From contig NZ_LMRA01000006.1 in NCBI RefSeq assembly GCF_001424705.1, forward strand, positions 1 through 64,000: a DNA stretch of 64,000 bases, given 5' to 3'. The translations under genes and the position numbers were made by a program. Under the pieces are notes generated by a model that was not told the DNA's origin, did no database searches, and worked only from the letters and a program-made list of their open reading frames with translations. Positions within the stretch are counted from its first letter, which is position 1, and every line of letters begins with the position of its first letter. Shown here piece after piece: positions 54,901-64,000 of the stretch. The stretch comes from Methylobacterium sp. Leaf465 (GTDB lineage Bacteria; Pseudomonadota; Alphaproteobacteria; Rhizobiales; Beijerinckiaceae).

Positions 54901-55236
54901 GGGGGCGGCGCGGCGCGGGATCATGTCGAGGGTGGCGCGGTCGTCGAAGACCTGGGCCGGCCAGGCCTGGATCGCGGGGGCGGGCCGGAAGGCGAGGCCG
55001 ACCTCGTTGCGGCCGACCAGGGCCTGCGGGCTCGTCATCCAGCTCGGGGTCGGGCGGGTGGCCGCCACCGTGTAGTCCGGCCGCTGCGGCGGGCCGGCGA
55101 GGCGGCGGGAGAGGGTCGCCCGCAGGTTCATCAACCGGTGCGCCAGGGCGCCGATCGACAGGCCGAGGCGGTCGCCGCCGCGAACGGGGCGCGAAGGATC
55201 ACGATGGGAGTAGGGGAGCCGTCCCGATGCGCGCAT
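51960..55236 (-). pseudogene. ftsK: ftsK-type DNA translocase, broken by internal deletion and frameshift
   Basis: A long FtsK/SpoIIIE gene read from 55236. It has a disordered Pro/Ala region with a coiled coil (about 170-240). The motor follows, with Walker [10 protein letters not shown] near residue 776 and Walker [15 protein letters not shown]. After EGAIQRLA (about 52435) the frame runs into unrelated sequence, while the next frame resumes at [13 protein letters not shown] and reads the intact C-terminus, including the gamma winged helix ([29 protein letters not shown]). About 70 codons, including the conserved MATQRPSVDVITG block, are missing. No membrane helices are visible at the N-terminus, so this may be a soluble paralogue. 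An assembly error is possible. Confidence 0.85.
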
Positions 55237-55416
55237 GATTGGCCGGATGTACTCAAAACGGGTCCGCCGCCGGGAGCGGCGCGGTTCAGCGCTGAGTTAG
55301 GGGCATCGTCGTTAACAGACGCTTGATTTGACCGCGCGACCGAGGCCCGATCGCCTGAACCGGGACCACCGAACCGCGCCCGTCGAACCCGGAGCCCCCT
55401 CGCCCGGCCCCTCGCC

Positions 55417-55450
55417 GGGCCCCTTGCTGGGCCCCTTGCTGGGCCCCTTG
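55417..55450. repeat. 12-bp tandem repeat upstream of ftsK
   Basis: GGGCCCCTTGCT repeats at 55417-55428 and 55429-55440, with a partial third copy to 55450. It lies in the 294-bp gap between ftsK (start 55236) and nadE (start 55531). No promoter or gene could be recognised in the rest of that gap. Confidence 0.75.
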
Positions 55451-55530
55451 GCACGCCGCCGAACCCTTGCGCTGGAGGCGGATGGCGGCAGGGGTTAAGG
55501 TGCGGCGCGATCAGTCCGGAGCCCCGCCCC

Positions 55531-57612
<2,082 letters not shown>

Positions 57613-57678
57613 TCGACACAGTGCTGTCCGATTGCCCGCTTAGGGCGTAGCTTGGGTGGGCGAATCGGAGATTGACCG

Positions 57679-57906
57679 ATGCAGAATTACAACGTTTTCT
57701 GCCTCAGGAGCATCGAGGGCCTGTGCTGCGCCGTGCCGGAGAGCCGCGCCGTGCCGCCCTTCCTCGGGAACGGCCGCTGGGCCTTCGGCGGCAAGCTCGC
57801 GGCGGTGGGCGACGCCCCGGCCGATTTCGACGACCGCGCGGCCGAGACCGCCGTGCGCTTCAACGGCTTCTACCTGTTCCAGACCATGGACAGCCGCTTC
57901 CATTGA
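57679..57906 (+). CDS. Small conserved hypothetical protein
   Basis: A 75-residue protein from an ATG with GGAGA upstream. It starts MQNYNVFCLRSIEGLCCAVPESRAVPPFL, with three Cys residues, and ends in FNGFYLFQTMDSRFH. No signal peptide, no family recognised. It follows nadE by 66 bp and could be co-transcribed. Confidence 0.6.
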   Translation: MQNYNVFCLRSIEGLCCAVPESRAVPPFLGNGRWAFGGKLAAVGDAPADFDDRAAETAVRFNGFYLFQTMDSRFH

Positions 57907-58041
57907 CCCGAAGGGAGAACGCGGCATCCGGTCCGCCGCCGCGCGCGCGCATCGCGGCGATCATTCCTTAAGGGGCGCCGTGCCAGGGTGCCCCGCATGG
58001 GACGCGGAGTCGGAGACCGCCCCAGGGTGGAGCAGCACGGC

Positions 58042-58455
58042 ATGTCGGAGCATCGCAGGGAGTCGCGCCTGAGGACCTTCCTCAAGGGCCGGATCATCTT
58101 CAACAAGGGTGCCTCGACCATGGACTGCCTGGTCCGGGACCTGTCCGCCTCCGGCGCCCGGCTCGCCCTGACCGAGACCTCGACGCTGCCCGAGAGCTTC
58201 GATCTCTACATTCCGCAGAAGGACCGGACCTACCGCGCCACCCTGTGCTGGCGCCGGGCGGACGGCATCGGCATCACCTTCGTGGACGGGGCCGCGCCGG
58301 CGCCCGTGCCCGTGTCCGTGCCCGCCGCGGCTCCGCCCCCGGCGGACGAGGCCGCCGCGATGCTCGCCCTGGTGCGCCGGATCAGCGAACTCGAGGCCGA
58401 GAACGCCGCCCTGCGCCGGCTCCTCGCCAGCCCGCCGGTGAGCGGCGCCGCCTGA
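58042..58455 (+). CDS. PilZ-domain protein
   Basis: A 137-residue protein. RRESR (residues 5-9) and DLSASGARL supply the two c-di-GMP-binding motifs, RxxxR and (D/N)xSxxG. The C-terminal tail carries a Pro/Ala linker and a short coiled coil (RRISELEAENAALRRLL), which suggests dimerisation. It may link c-di-GMP level to an unknown partner. The ATG at 58042 is preferred to one at 57988. It converges on the HIT gene with one base between stops. Confidence 0.87.
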   Translation: MSEHRRESRLRTFLKGRIIFNKGASTMDCLVRDLSASGARLALTETSTLPESFDLYIPQKDRTYRATLCWRRADGIGITFVDGAAPAPVPVSVPAAAPPPADEAAAMLALVRRISELEAENAALRRLLASPPVSGAA

Positions 58456-58456
58456 C

Positions 58457-58894
58457 TCAGCCGGCCGCGAGGGCCGCCCGGATGCGGGCGGCGTGCTCCG
58501 CCAGGACCGCCCGGTCCGCCATGCCGCCCGTGTGGCGCTGAAGCGGCACGCCCTCGAAGCGCGGCACGATGTGGATGTGCAGGTGGAACACCGTCTGCCC
58601 GCCCGCCGGCTCGTTGTACTGGAACACCGTGAGCCCCTCGGCCGCGAAGGCCGCCTTCACCGCCCGGGCGACGCGCTGCACCGTCCGCGCCAGGGCCGCG
58701 AGGGCCTCCGGGTCGGCGTCGAGGAGGCCCCGCGCCGGGGCCTTGGGAATCACCAGGGTGTGGCCGTCCCCCTGGGGCATCACGTCCATGAACGCGAGGG
58801 TGTCGGCATCCTCGTAGACCCGCTCGGCGGGAATCTCCCCACGCAGGATCTTCGCGAAGACGTTGTCGGGATCATAGGCGGGCGTGACGGTCAT
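58457..58894 (-). CDS. HIT-family nucleotide hydrolase
   Basis: A 145-residue protein with the histidine triad H-L-H-I-H (VFHLHIHIVPRFEG) near residue 105 and FAKILRGEIPAERVYEDADTLAFMDVMPQGDGHTLVIPKAPARGL, typical of HinT-like phosphoramidases. The ATG at 58894 gives the family N-terminus; the upstream frame is unconserved. Confidence 0.93.
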   Translation of the reverse strand: MTVTPAYDPDNVFAKILRGEIPAERVYEDADTLAFMDVMPQGDGHTLVIPKAPARGLLDADPEALAALARTVQRVARAVKAAFAAEGLTVFQYNEPAGGQTVFHLHIHIVPRFEGVPLQRHTGGMADRAVLAEHAARIRAALAAG

Positions 58895-59274
58895 GCGGCC
58901 GGCTCCGGTGAAGGTTCGACGGGGTCGGCGCGCACGATGCACAGGCCGACCAACCCCGTCCACCTCATCCCGGCCTCCTTCGTCCCAGACCTGGGCGGTC
59001 GCGCCGTGGGACCGCGCCGTTTCGGCGCTCACGGCGCTTCGCCCCCCGATCTCGCCGCACGGACGTCGCGTCGGACGCCTGCCGAAGGGCCGCTCCTTTG
59101 CAACCCAGGATCTTTCTTGCGCCTCCGCCGCAACGAATCGTTCGCACCCCCCTTGACCTTCCCACCATGGGAAGCCCCATCTACGCACCGGCTGCCGGTG
59201 CATCCCGCCGCGCGGCCGACCCGGCGGAGTTTCGAACCGCCTCCCGGGCCGGGTCACCCGTCGAGGAGCCCCAG
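58895..59274. other. Divergent intergenic region without a gene (380 bp)
   Basis: Between the HIT gene (start 58894) and the glutaredoxin-MauE gene (start 59275). The one clear element is the CueR-type promoter at 59153-59183. Open frames across it have no ribosome sites or family resemblance. Confidence 0.5.
59153..59183 (+). promoter_or_regulatory. MerR/CueR-type promoter with 19-bp spacer and dyad
   Basis: TTGACC (59153-59158), a 19-bp spacer, CATCTA (59178-59183). The spacer holds the dyad CTTCCC-ACCAT-GGGAAG. The overlong spacer with a central ACCTTCC/GGAAG palindrome is the hallmark of MerR-family metal promoters, and this sequence is close to CueR copper sites. No CueR gene lies in the window. 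Confidence 0.75.
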
Positions 59275-60021
59275 ATGTCGAGTCCCGCCCGGACGGCCAC
59301 CCTGTTCCGCATGGTGATGCCGGAGCACACCTGCCCCTACGGCCTGAAGGCCAAGGACCTGCTCGAGCGCGAGAGCTTCGCGGTCGAGGACCGCTGGCTG
59401 ACGACGCGGGAGGAGATCGACCGCTTCAAGGCCGAGCACGACGTGAAGACCACGCCGCAGACCTTCATCGCCGGCCAGCGCGTCGGCGGTTACGACGACC
59501 TGCGCCGGCACCTCGGCCGGTCCGTTCCGGACCCCCAGGCCACGACCTACACGCCCGTGATCGCGGTCTTCGCCATGACCGCGCTGATGGCGTCGGCCGC
59601 CAGCCACGCGGCCTTCGGCTCCCCCTTCACCGTGCGGGCGGCGGAATGGTTCATCGCCCTCAGCATGTGCGTGCTGGCGATCCTGAAGCTGCAGGACATC
59701 GAGCGCTTCTCGTCGATGTTCCTGGGCTACGACCTCCTGGCCAAGCGCTGGGTGCGCTACGCCTACGCCTATCCGTTCTGCGAGGCGCTGGCCGGGCTCC
59801 TGATGCTGGCCGGGGCCCTGTCCTGGCTCTCGATCCCGGTGGCGCTGTTCATCGGCACGGTGGGGGCGGTCTCGGTGTTCAAGGCGGTCTACATCGACAA
59901 GCGCGAACTGAAATGCGCCTGCGTCGGCGGATCGAGCAACGTGCCGCTCGGCTTCGTCTCGCTGACCGAGAACCTGATTATGGTCGGGATGGCCCTCTGG
60001 ATGCTGGTGATGGCGTCCTGA
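59275..60021 (+). CDS. Glutaredoxin-MauE fusion membrane protein
   Basis: A 248-residue protein. N-terminal glutaredoxin domain (about 8-85) with a monothiol active site C-P-Y-G and the TTPQTFIAGQRVGGYDDLRRHL ending. Then four membrane helices of the MauE/DoxX type (about 95-248), with a C-x-C pair (KCACVGGSSNVPLG) near residue 221. Such fusions recur in copper-response clusters and probably shuttle thiol redox at the membrane. Start 59275 has CGAGGAG upstream. A copper-type promoter precedes it. Confidence 0.82.
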   Translation: MSSPARTATLFRMVMPEHTCPYGLKAKDLLERESFAVEDRWLTTREEIDRFKAEHDVKTTPQTFIAGQRVGGYDDLRRHLGRSVPDPQATTYTPVIAVFAMTALMASAASHAAFGSPFTVRAAEWFIALSMCVLAILKLQDIERFSSMFLGYDLLAKRWVRYAYAYPFCEALAGLLMLAGALSWLSIPVALFIGTVGAVSVFKAVYIDKRELKCACVGGSSNVPLGFVSLTENLIMVGMALWMLVMAS

Positions 60022-60271
60022 TCCTCCGGCCCCCCGATCCCTCGGTGGGGTGAGGCGTCGGCGGCTTGCCCCAGGAAGGGCCCGATGCGCGGAGCCGGGC
60101 CAGGGATCATTCCGCGCGGAACCGTCGGGGACGGAGAACCTTCCGAGGCTCCCGTGCGTTGGATGCGCTTCGCCCCAGCGGCAACGCTTGTCCGAACGCC
60201 GCGCCCTGGCGGCGGGTCGGGCCCGCGTCGCCGCAGGTCCGACCGATCCCCCCCGAGAGCATCGCCATCGC

Positions 60272-61255
60272 ATGGCCCACGAGAGCACCAGCGCCATCTA
60301 CACCGCGGCCGGGGCCAACCTCGCCATCGCGGCGGCCAAGTTCGTCGGCGCCTTCCTCACCGGCAGCTCGGCGATGCTGGCCGAGGGCGTCCACTCGGTG
60401 GTCGACACCACCAACCAGATCCTGCTCCTCATCGGCCTGAAGCGGTCGCAGCGTCCGGCCACGGCGAAGCACCCGTTCGGCTACGGCCGCGAGGTGTACT
60501 TCTACGCCTTCATCGTCGCGCTGTTCATCTTCCTCGGCGGCGGCGCCTTCGCGGTCTACGAGGGCATCCACAAGCTCCAGCACCCCGAGCCCTCGGTGGA
60601 CGCCGTGGTCTGGGGCTACCCCGTCTCGGGCTTCTGGGTGAACGTGGCGATCCTGGGCTTCTCGGTGATGGCCGAGGGCTATTCCTGCTTCGTGGCCCTG
60701 AAGGCGTTCTGGGCGGAGAAGGGCCAGCGGCCGCCGCTCGCCGCCATCCGCCGGAGCAAGGACCCGGCCCTGTTCACCGTGCTGGCCGAGGACGTCGCCG
60801 CCCTGATGGGCCTCGTGGTGGCGCTGGCCGGCGTGATCCTGGCCCGGGTCCTCGACATGCCCGCCCTCGACGGCTGGTCCTCCATCGGCATCGGCCTGAT
60901 CCTGATCGGGATGGCGGCCTTCCTGATGATCGAGACCCACGGCCTCCTCATCGGCGAGGCCGCCGACCCGGAGCTCGTGGCGGCGATCCGCGCCGTGGTG
61001 CGCGACGAGCCGGGCGTCCACCACGTCAACACCGTGCTGACCCAGCATCTCGGCCCGTCCGACGTCCTCGTGAACGTCAGCCTCGACATGGACGACGCCC
61101 TCAGCGCCGGTGCGATCGAGGCCATGGTCTCCCGGGTCGAGGCCCGGCTCAAGGCGCGCAGCCCCGACGTGACGCGGGTGTTCATCGAGGTCCAGGCCCG
61201 GGCGACCCCGGCCCCGGACGCCCTCGGCGCCGCCCCGGCCTCGGCCAACGCCTGA
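60272..61255 (+). CDS. Cation diffusion facilitator (CDF) metal transporter
   Basis: A 327-residue efflux protein with six helices and a C-terminal cytoplasmic domain. The helix-2 metal motif is HSVVD (EGVHSVVDTTNQ). The helix-5 site reads AEDVAALMG, with Glu-Asp instead of His-xxx-Asp, so selectivity may differ from zinc exporters such as YiiP. It lies 250 bp after the glutaredoxin-MauE gene on the same strand, possibly under the same metal control. Confidence 0.9.
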   Translation: MAHESTSAIYTAAGANLAIAAAKFVGAFLTGSSAMLAEGVHSVVDTTNQILLLIGLKRSQRPATAKHPFGYGREVYFYAFIVALFIFLGGGAFAVYEGIHKLQHPEPSVDAVVWGYPVSGFWVNVAILGFSVMAEGYSCFVALKAFWAEKGQRPPLAAIRRSKDPALFTVLAEDVAALMGLVVALAGVILARVLDMPALDGWSSIGIGLILIGMAAFLMIETHGLLIGEAADPELVAAIRAVVRDEPGVHHVNTVLTQHLGPSDVLVNVSLDMDDALSAGAIEAMVSRVEARLKARSPDVTRVFIEVQARATPAPDALGAAPASANA

Positions 61256-61329
61256 CGGGGGACGTCAGCGGCCTTCTCGGCCGCCCCCGGTGATGGACCG
61301 GCGCCTTCGGGCCCGGAGCCGTGGCGCGC

Positions 61330-62211
61330 CTACGGCTCGACCGCGTAGGTGTCCGCCGTCACCTGGCGCAGAAACCGCTCTGCGATCTGGCCGATCAGGA
61401 TGTCCGGCTTCACGCGGGCGAAATAGGCCCAATCCACCGCCGGCGACCAGATGAAGTGCACCTCCCGGAAGGTCTCGGCCAACATGACGACCAGGCTCGC
61501 GGCGGGAAAGTCCGCATAGGAATCGCCGACCAGCATCAACGTCCGGGGATCCGCGCGCGCACTGGAATTGCGATAGACGTGATGGATTCCCCGGTGCGAG
61601 GCGGTCTGCCGCGACTCGTACAGCAACGCCTTCGCGTTCGCGTAAACCCGCGTGGCCTCCGATTGCAGGCTGTAGAAGGTCCGATCTTCCGAGATCGCGG
61701 GCTCGAACTTCGATCCGAGATCACCGGCGGACCGCTCCTGGCGGCGCTCCCTGAGGTGGAAGTCGTCGACCGCCCTCGCCCGACAGGCCCGGCAGATCTG
61801 CCGATAGGCGATCTGGCAGCCCGCCAGCGTCCAGTGCGTATCCGTCCTCTGATACAGATCGCCGTCCGAGCGATGCGCGCGCAGGTGCGGAGACAGCTCG
61901 ATATAGGATCGGCGCAGGATCGGATGGAACAGCAGCCCCCGGTGCAGGCGGTTGCAGAGAGACGATCGCGGATCGATCGACAGATCTCCGAGCTTATTGT
62001 CGTAGATGTAGATCTTTTCCGGCGCGATCATCGTGAAATACTCGCACCCTGCTTTTTTACAGGCACGATAGCGACGCGCGAAGACATCCCGCCAAGCTTG
62101 AAGCTGGATGTCGATGTGGGGATTTTTTCGGGTCTGGGCGAGGACCCTGTTGGTTCCGCCGACGAGAAAGAGCCATCCGTCGACACCGCGATGAACATCG
62201 TCCTCGGACAT
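61330..62211 (-). CDS. AlgX/AlgJ-like SGNH-fold acetyltransferase
   Basis: A 293-residue protein. GVDGWLFLVGGTNRVL opens the AlgX/J fold, then FTMIAPEKIYIY, the catalytic D-T-H-W-T (about residue 125) and the nucleophile loop LVGDSYADF (about 234). These correspond to the Asp-His and Ser of alginate O-acetylation proteins, so it may acetylate an exopolysaccharide. No N-terminal signal is visible, unlike AlgX. Lower GC than neighbours. Confidence 0.75.
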   Translation of the reverse strand: MSEDDVHRGVDGWLFLVGGTNRVLAQTRKNPHIDIQLQAWRDVFARRYRACKKAGCEYFTMIAPEKIYIYDNKLGDLSIDPRSSLCNRLHRGLLFHPILRRSYIELSPHLRAHRSDGDLYQRTDTHWTLAGCQIAYRQICRACRARAVDDFHLRERRQERSAGDLGSKFEPAISEDRTFYSLQSEATRVYANAKALLYESRQTASHRGIHHVYRNSSARADPRTLMLVGDSYADFPAASLVVMLAETFREVHFIWSPAVDWAYFARVKPDILIGQIAERFLRQVTADTYAVEP

Positions 62212-62337
62212 GGCTCGGGTCGGGCTTTCAGAACGTCGCGGGCACAGGATGGGTGGGAAGCCGGACGGCCGGGAGGCCCGCGGACCGCCCTCGACCGGCA
62301 CGCCGCGCCCAGCGTCGAACGGCGACCCCGGCGTCGA

Positions 62338-63381
62338 TCATTGCCAGCTCTTTCCGACGGCATGCCGAACGGCATCGGAAATCACCGTGTCGAACGCGAC
62401 CATGTCCCGCGCGGCGTCGACCGATCTCAACAGGGCCGCGAGCGAGAGGACGTCCTCCGAAGGCTTCGGATGCGACATCGCGATGGGAGCGACCCCCAGG
62501 CGGTCGAGGAGCGCGGTATAATATTCGCTCGTGTAGTCGCTGTGCCCCACGACCTTGATCCGCGAGATGATCTCCATGGCGACGATGGAGTTGCCGGGCG
62601 CGAACGGGTCGCTCGGCGAGCGGGTTCCGAATTGCCGGCAGAGCGGGTTGTAGAGGAAGCGGTAGCACGGCTCGGGCAGCATCCGCAGGAAGCGCTTGAT
62701 GTTTCGGCTGTTCGACAGATCGTACTCCGCCGCGAAGCGGACGGATTCCAGCATCCCGCCCAGGCGCCAGTTCTGCGCGGGGTCGTCCGTGATCGCCTTC
62801 TTCGACTGAAGCCACCGCATGCGGGCGGCCATTTCCTCGAAGGGGTCCTGGATGAGGACGCCGCTCACGCAATGGTCGTCCTGGAAGAACACCTCGTAGC
62901 GGGGAAAGATCACGGCCCCCGTGATGAGCGACGACGTCAGCCAGGGGCCCTGCATGATGCTCTGCACGACCTCTTCCGAAAGCCGGTCGACGTTGAAGTA
63001 GCTATACTGGAAGAGATCGAACAGGTTCTGTTCGACGAAGGTATTCTTCTGAACGGTCGTGGTGATGCTGATCAGCTTGGCCGGCAGGAAAACCTTCTCC
63101 CGAATGGACCGGTAGATCAGGATGTTCGTATCGGCATCGAAGATCTCGATCCGGTTCGCGGAAGCGAGCTCCGGCAATTCCTTCTCGGTGATCATGTAGA
63201 CGCATTGACCGGTCGAGTGCCAGCCATTCGCGCGGATATTGTCGTCGGTGATCCAGGCCGACAGTTCCGCGGTCCGGCGCCCGTCGACGGAGACGAAAAC
63301 CCTGCTGATCGCACGCGGATTGTCGGGCGCCAGCCAGAAGTGAATCCCTCCACTCACATCCTTGTTGACGAAAAATCTCAT
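62338..63381 (-). CDS. Unrecognised 347-residue protein in a lower-GC patch
   Basis: A full-length frame with an ATG at 63381 preceded by TAGGACCCAACG. It starts MRFFVNKDVSGGIHFWLAPDNPRAISRVFVSVDGRRT and is mixed alpha/beta with no membrane helix or signal. Many aromatic residues and a Cys pair (PEPCYRFLYNPLCRQFG) stand out. Codon use is less GC-biased than the window average, suggesting transfer. It precedes the AlgX-like gene on the same strand with a 126-bp gap, so a joint role in surface polysaccharide is possible but not shown. Confidence 0.6.
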   Translation of the reverse strand: MRFFVNKDVSGGIHFWLAPDNPRAISRVFVSVDGRRTAELSAWITDDNIRANGWHSTGQCVYMITEKELPELASANRIEIFDADTNILIYRSIREKVFLPAKLISITTTVQKNTFVEQNLFDLFQYSYFNVDRLSEEVVQSIMQGPWLTSSLITGAVIFPRYEVFFQDDHCVSGVLIQDPFEEMAARMRWLQSKKAITDDPAQNWRLGGMLESVRFAAEYDLSNSRNIKRFLRMLPEPCYRFLYNPLCRQFGTRSPSDPFAPGNSIVAMEIISRIKVVGHSDYTSEYYTALLDRLGVAPIAMSHPKPSEDVLSLAALLRSVDAARDMVAFDTVISDAVRHAVGKSWQ

Positions 63382-63699
63382 CGTTGGGTCCTAAGGAACA
63401 CCCGCTCGGATCGCCCGGCCGGCAGGCCTGACACATGCCTGTACCAAGGAAGACACCGCGACCTTCCGAACCCTTCGCAGCGGACCGTCGCGCCGAGCCG
63501 GATGCCTGGGCAGGCCCGTCCGATCGATCGAGGGGCCCGGGCCCCGGGTCCCGCGGCCAGCACGAACGATCAACCGGACCCGTCGCCGGACGGCCACCCC
63601 GACCCGCCTCGGCATCGGGGGCCGCGTTCTCGCATACCCGGAATTCTTTCGTCCAGCGCCATCGGGTCTCACGGACCATCCGGGCGGCGGGCGCCCCGC
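63382..63699. other. Intergenic region without a gene (318 bp)
   Basis: High-GC sequence between the unrecognised gene (start 63381) and the small gene ending at 63700, both on the minus strand. No ribosome-site-supported frame, terminator with T-run or clear promoter was found. Confidence 0.45.
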
Positions 63700-63927
63700 T
63701 CAGGCGAGCTCGAGTTCGAGGGCGACGTCGGTCAGGTAATAGGCGATGCGGCGGCGCGCCTCCGGGTCGGTGCAGGCGACGCTGAAGCCGACGGTGAGGG
63801 TCTGGCCCGCGTAGCGACGCAGGACGGATTCCGCCATCAGGGCCGCCTCCCGCTCGGCCATCGCGGTCAGGACGCGGCGCCCGTCGCGGGTCTCCAGGGT
63901 CACGCGGTAGGTCTGGGCGTTCATCAT
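63700..63927 (-). CDS. Small conserved hypothetical protein
   Basis: A 75-residue soluble protein (MMNAQTYRVTLETRDGRRVLTAMAEREAALMAESVLRRYAGQ, then ending in YYLTDVALELELA). An AGGGA lies 8 bp before the ATG at 63927; a second ATG follows immediately. Compact alpha/beta character, no known domain. I recognise it only as a Methylobacterium-type hypothetical. Confidence 0.6.
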   Translation of the reverse strand: MMNAQTYRVTLETRDGRRVLTAMAEREAALMAESVLRRYAGQTLTVGFSVACTDPEARRRIAYYLTDVALELELA

Positions 63928-64000
63928 GGATCAGTCCCTGCGAACGGGAACGGTGACACCGACCGGGTCCGCGTAACGGCCCGAGCAACGGCGGAGACGG

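Noticed and set aside
61268-61284. GCGGCC/GGCCGC hairpin after the CDF gene
   Set aside because: A 6-bp stem without a U-tract is common by chance at this GC content.

Overview
The window is a high-GC (roughly 70%) alphaproteobacterial chromosome segment. Gene families, gene order and codon use point to Rhizobiales, most likely Methylobacterium or Methylorubrum. Support comes from the argS-SPOR-nagZ-tatABC order, the btaAB betaine-lipid pair, the short DUF3126, DUF2892 and BTLCP proteins typical of the order, and near-total use of G/C third positions. I cannot name the species from sequence alone. No tRNA, rRNA, CRISPR array, prophage or complete insertion sequence is visible.

Layout. 1-240 is a fragment of a polysaccharide-export lipoprotein gene that ends in a perfect 41-bp fold-back of its own sequence, probably a contig-end artefact. 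0.45-9.3 kb holds metabolic and envelope genes: an alpha/beta-hydrolase-like membrane protein, gluconokinase, a HAD phosphatase, a lytic transglycosylase, a BzdR-type regulator, cysE, two small conserved proteins and two tandem transglutaminase-like proteases. 9.6-16.2 kb is the argS-SPOR-nagZ-tatABC cluster. 16.2-25.9 kb has plsC, xthA, btaAB behind a Pho box, an amino-acid permease, an L-threonine aldolase, rpsO and pnp. 26-32.3 kb is a tightly overlapping phnGHIJKLMN C-P lyase operon on the minus strand, divergent from its GntR regulator phnF. YgiQ, a DUF1993 protein and a universal stress protein separate it from a second phn block, phnC-D-E-E plus a hexapeptide transferase and a DUF1045 2H-phosphoesterase (37.8-42.7 kb), whose phnC has a near-perfect Pho box. 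42.8-46.3 kb holds a DUF3108 protein, small membrane proteins, RidA and a PotF-like binding protein. 46.4-55.2 kb is the minus-strand run nlpD-like/pcm/surE/serS/lolA/ftsK. 55.5-64 kb has NAD synthetase, PilZ and HIT proteins, a copper-type (CueR-like) promoter driving a glutaredoxin-MauE membrane fusion, a CDF metal exporter, and a lower-GC patch with an AlgX/AlgJ-like acetyltransferase and an unrecognised protein.

How the genes fit together. The clearest theme is phosphorus starvation: C-P lyase, phosphonate uptake and phosphorus-free betaine-lipid synthesis lie within 25 kb, and the btaA and phnC promoters both carry PhoB-type direct repeats. A second theme is the envelope: a lytic transglycosylase, a SPOR protein, NagZ, an NlpD-like M23 protein, Tat export and LolA.

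Main oddities. (1) ftsK carries an internal deletion with a frameshift that removes the end of the motor domain. (2) tatC/serS and lolA/xthA, normally neighbours, are split so that one inversion of about 34.6 kb (16.18-50.85 kb) would restore both. (3) There are several short in-register tandem repeats (phnH, the phnF leader, the universal-stress-protein stop codon, upstream of ftsK).
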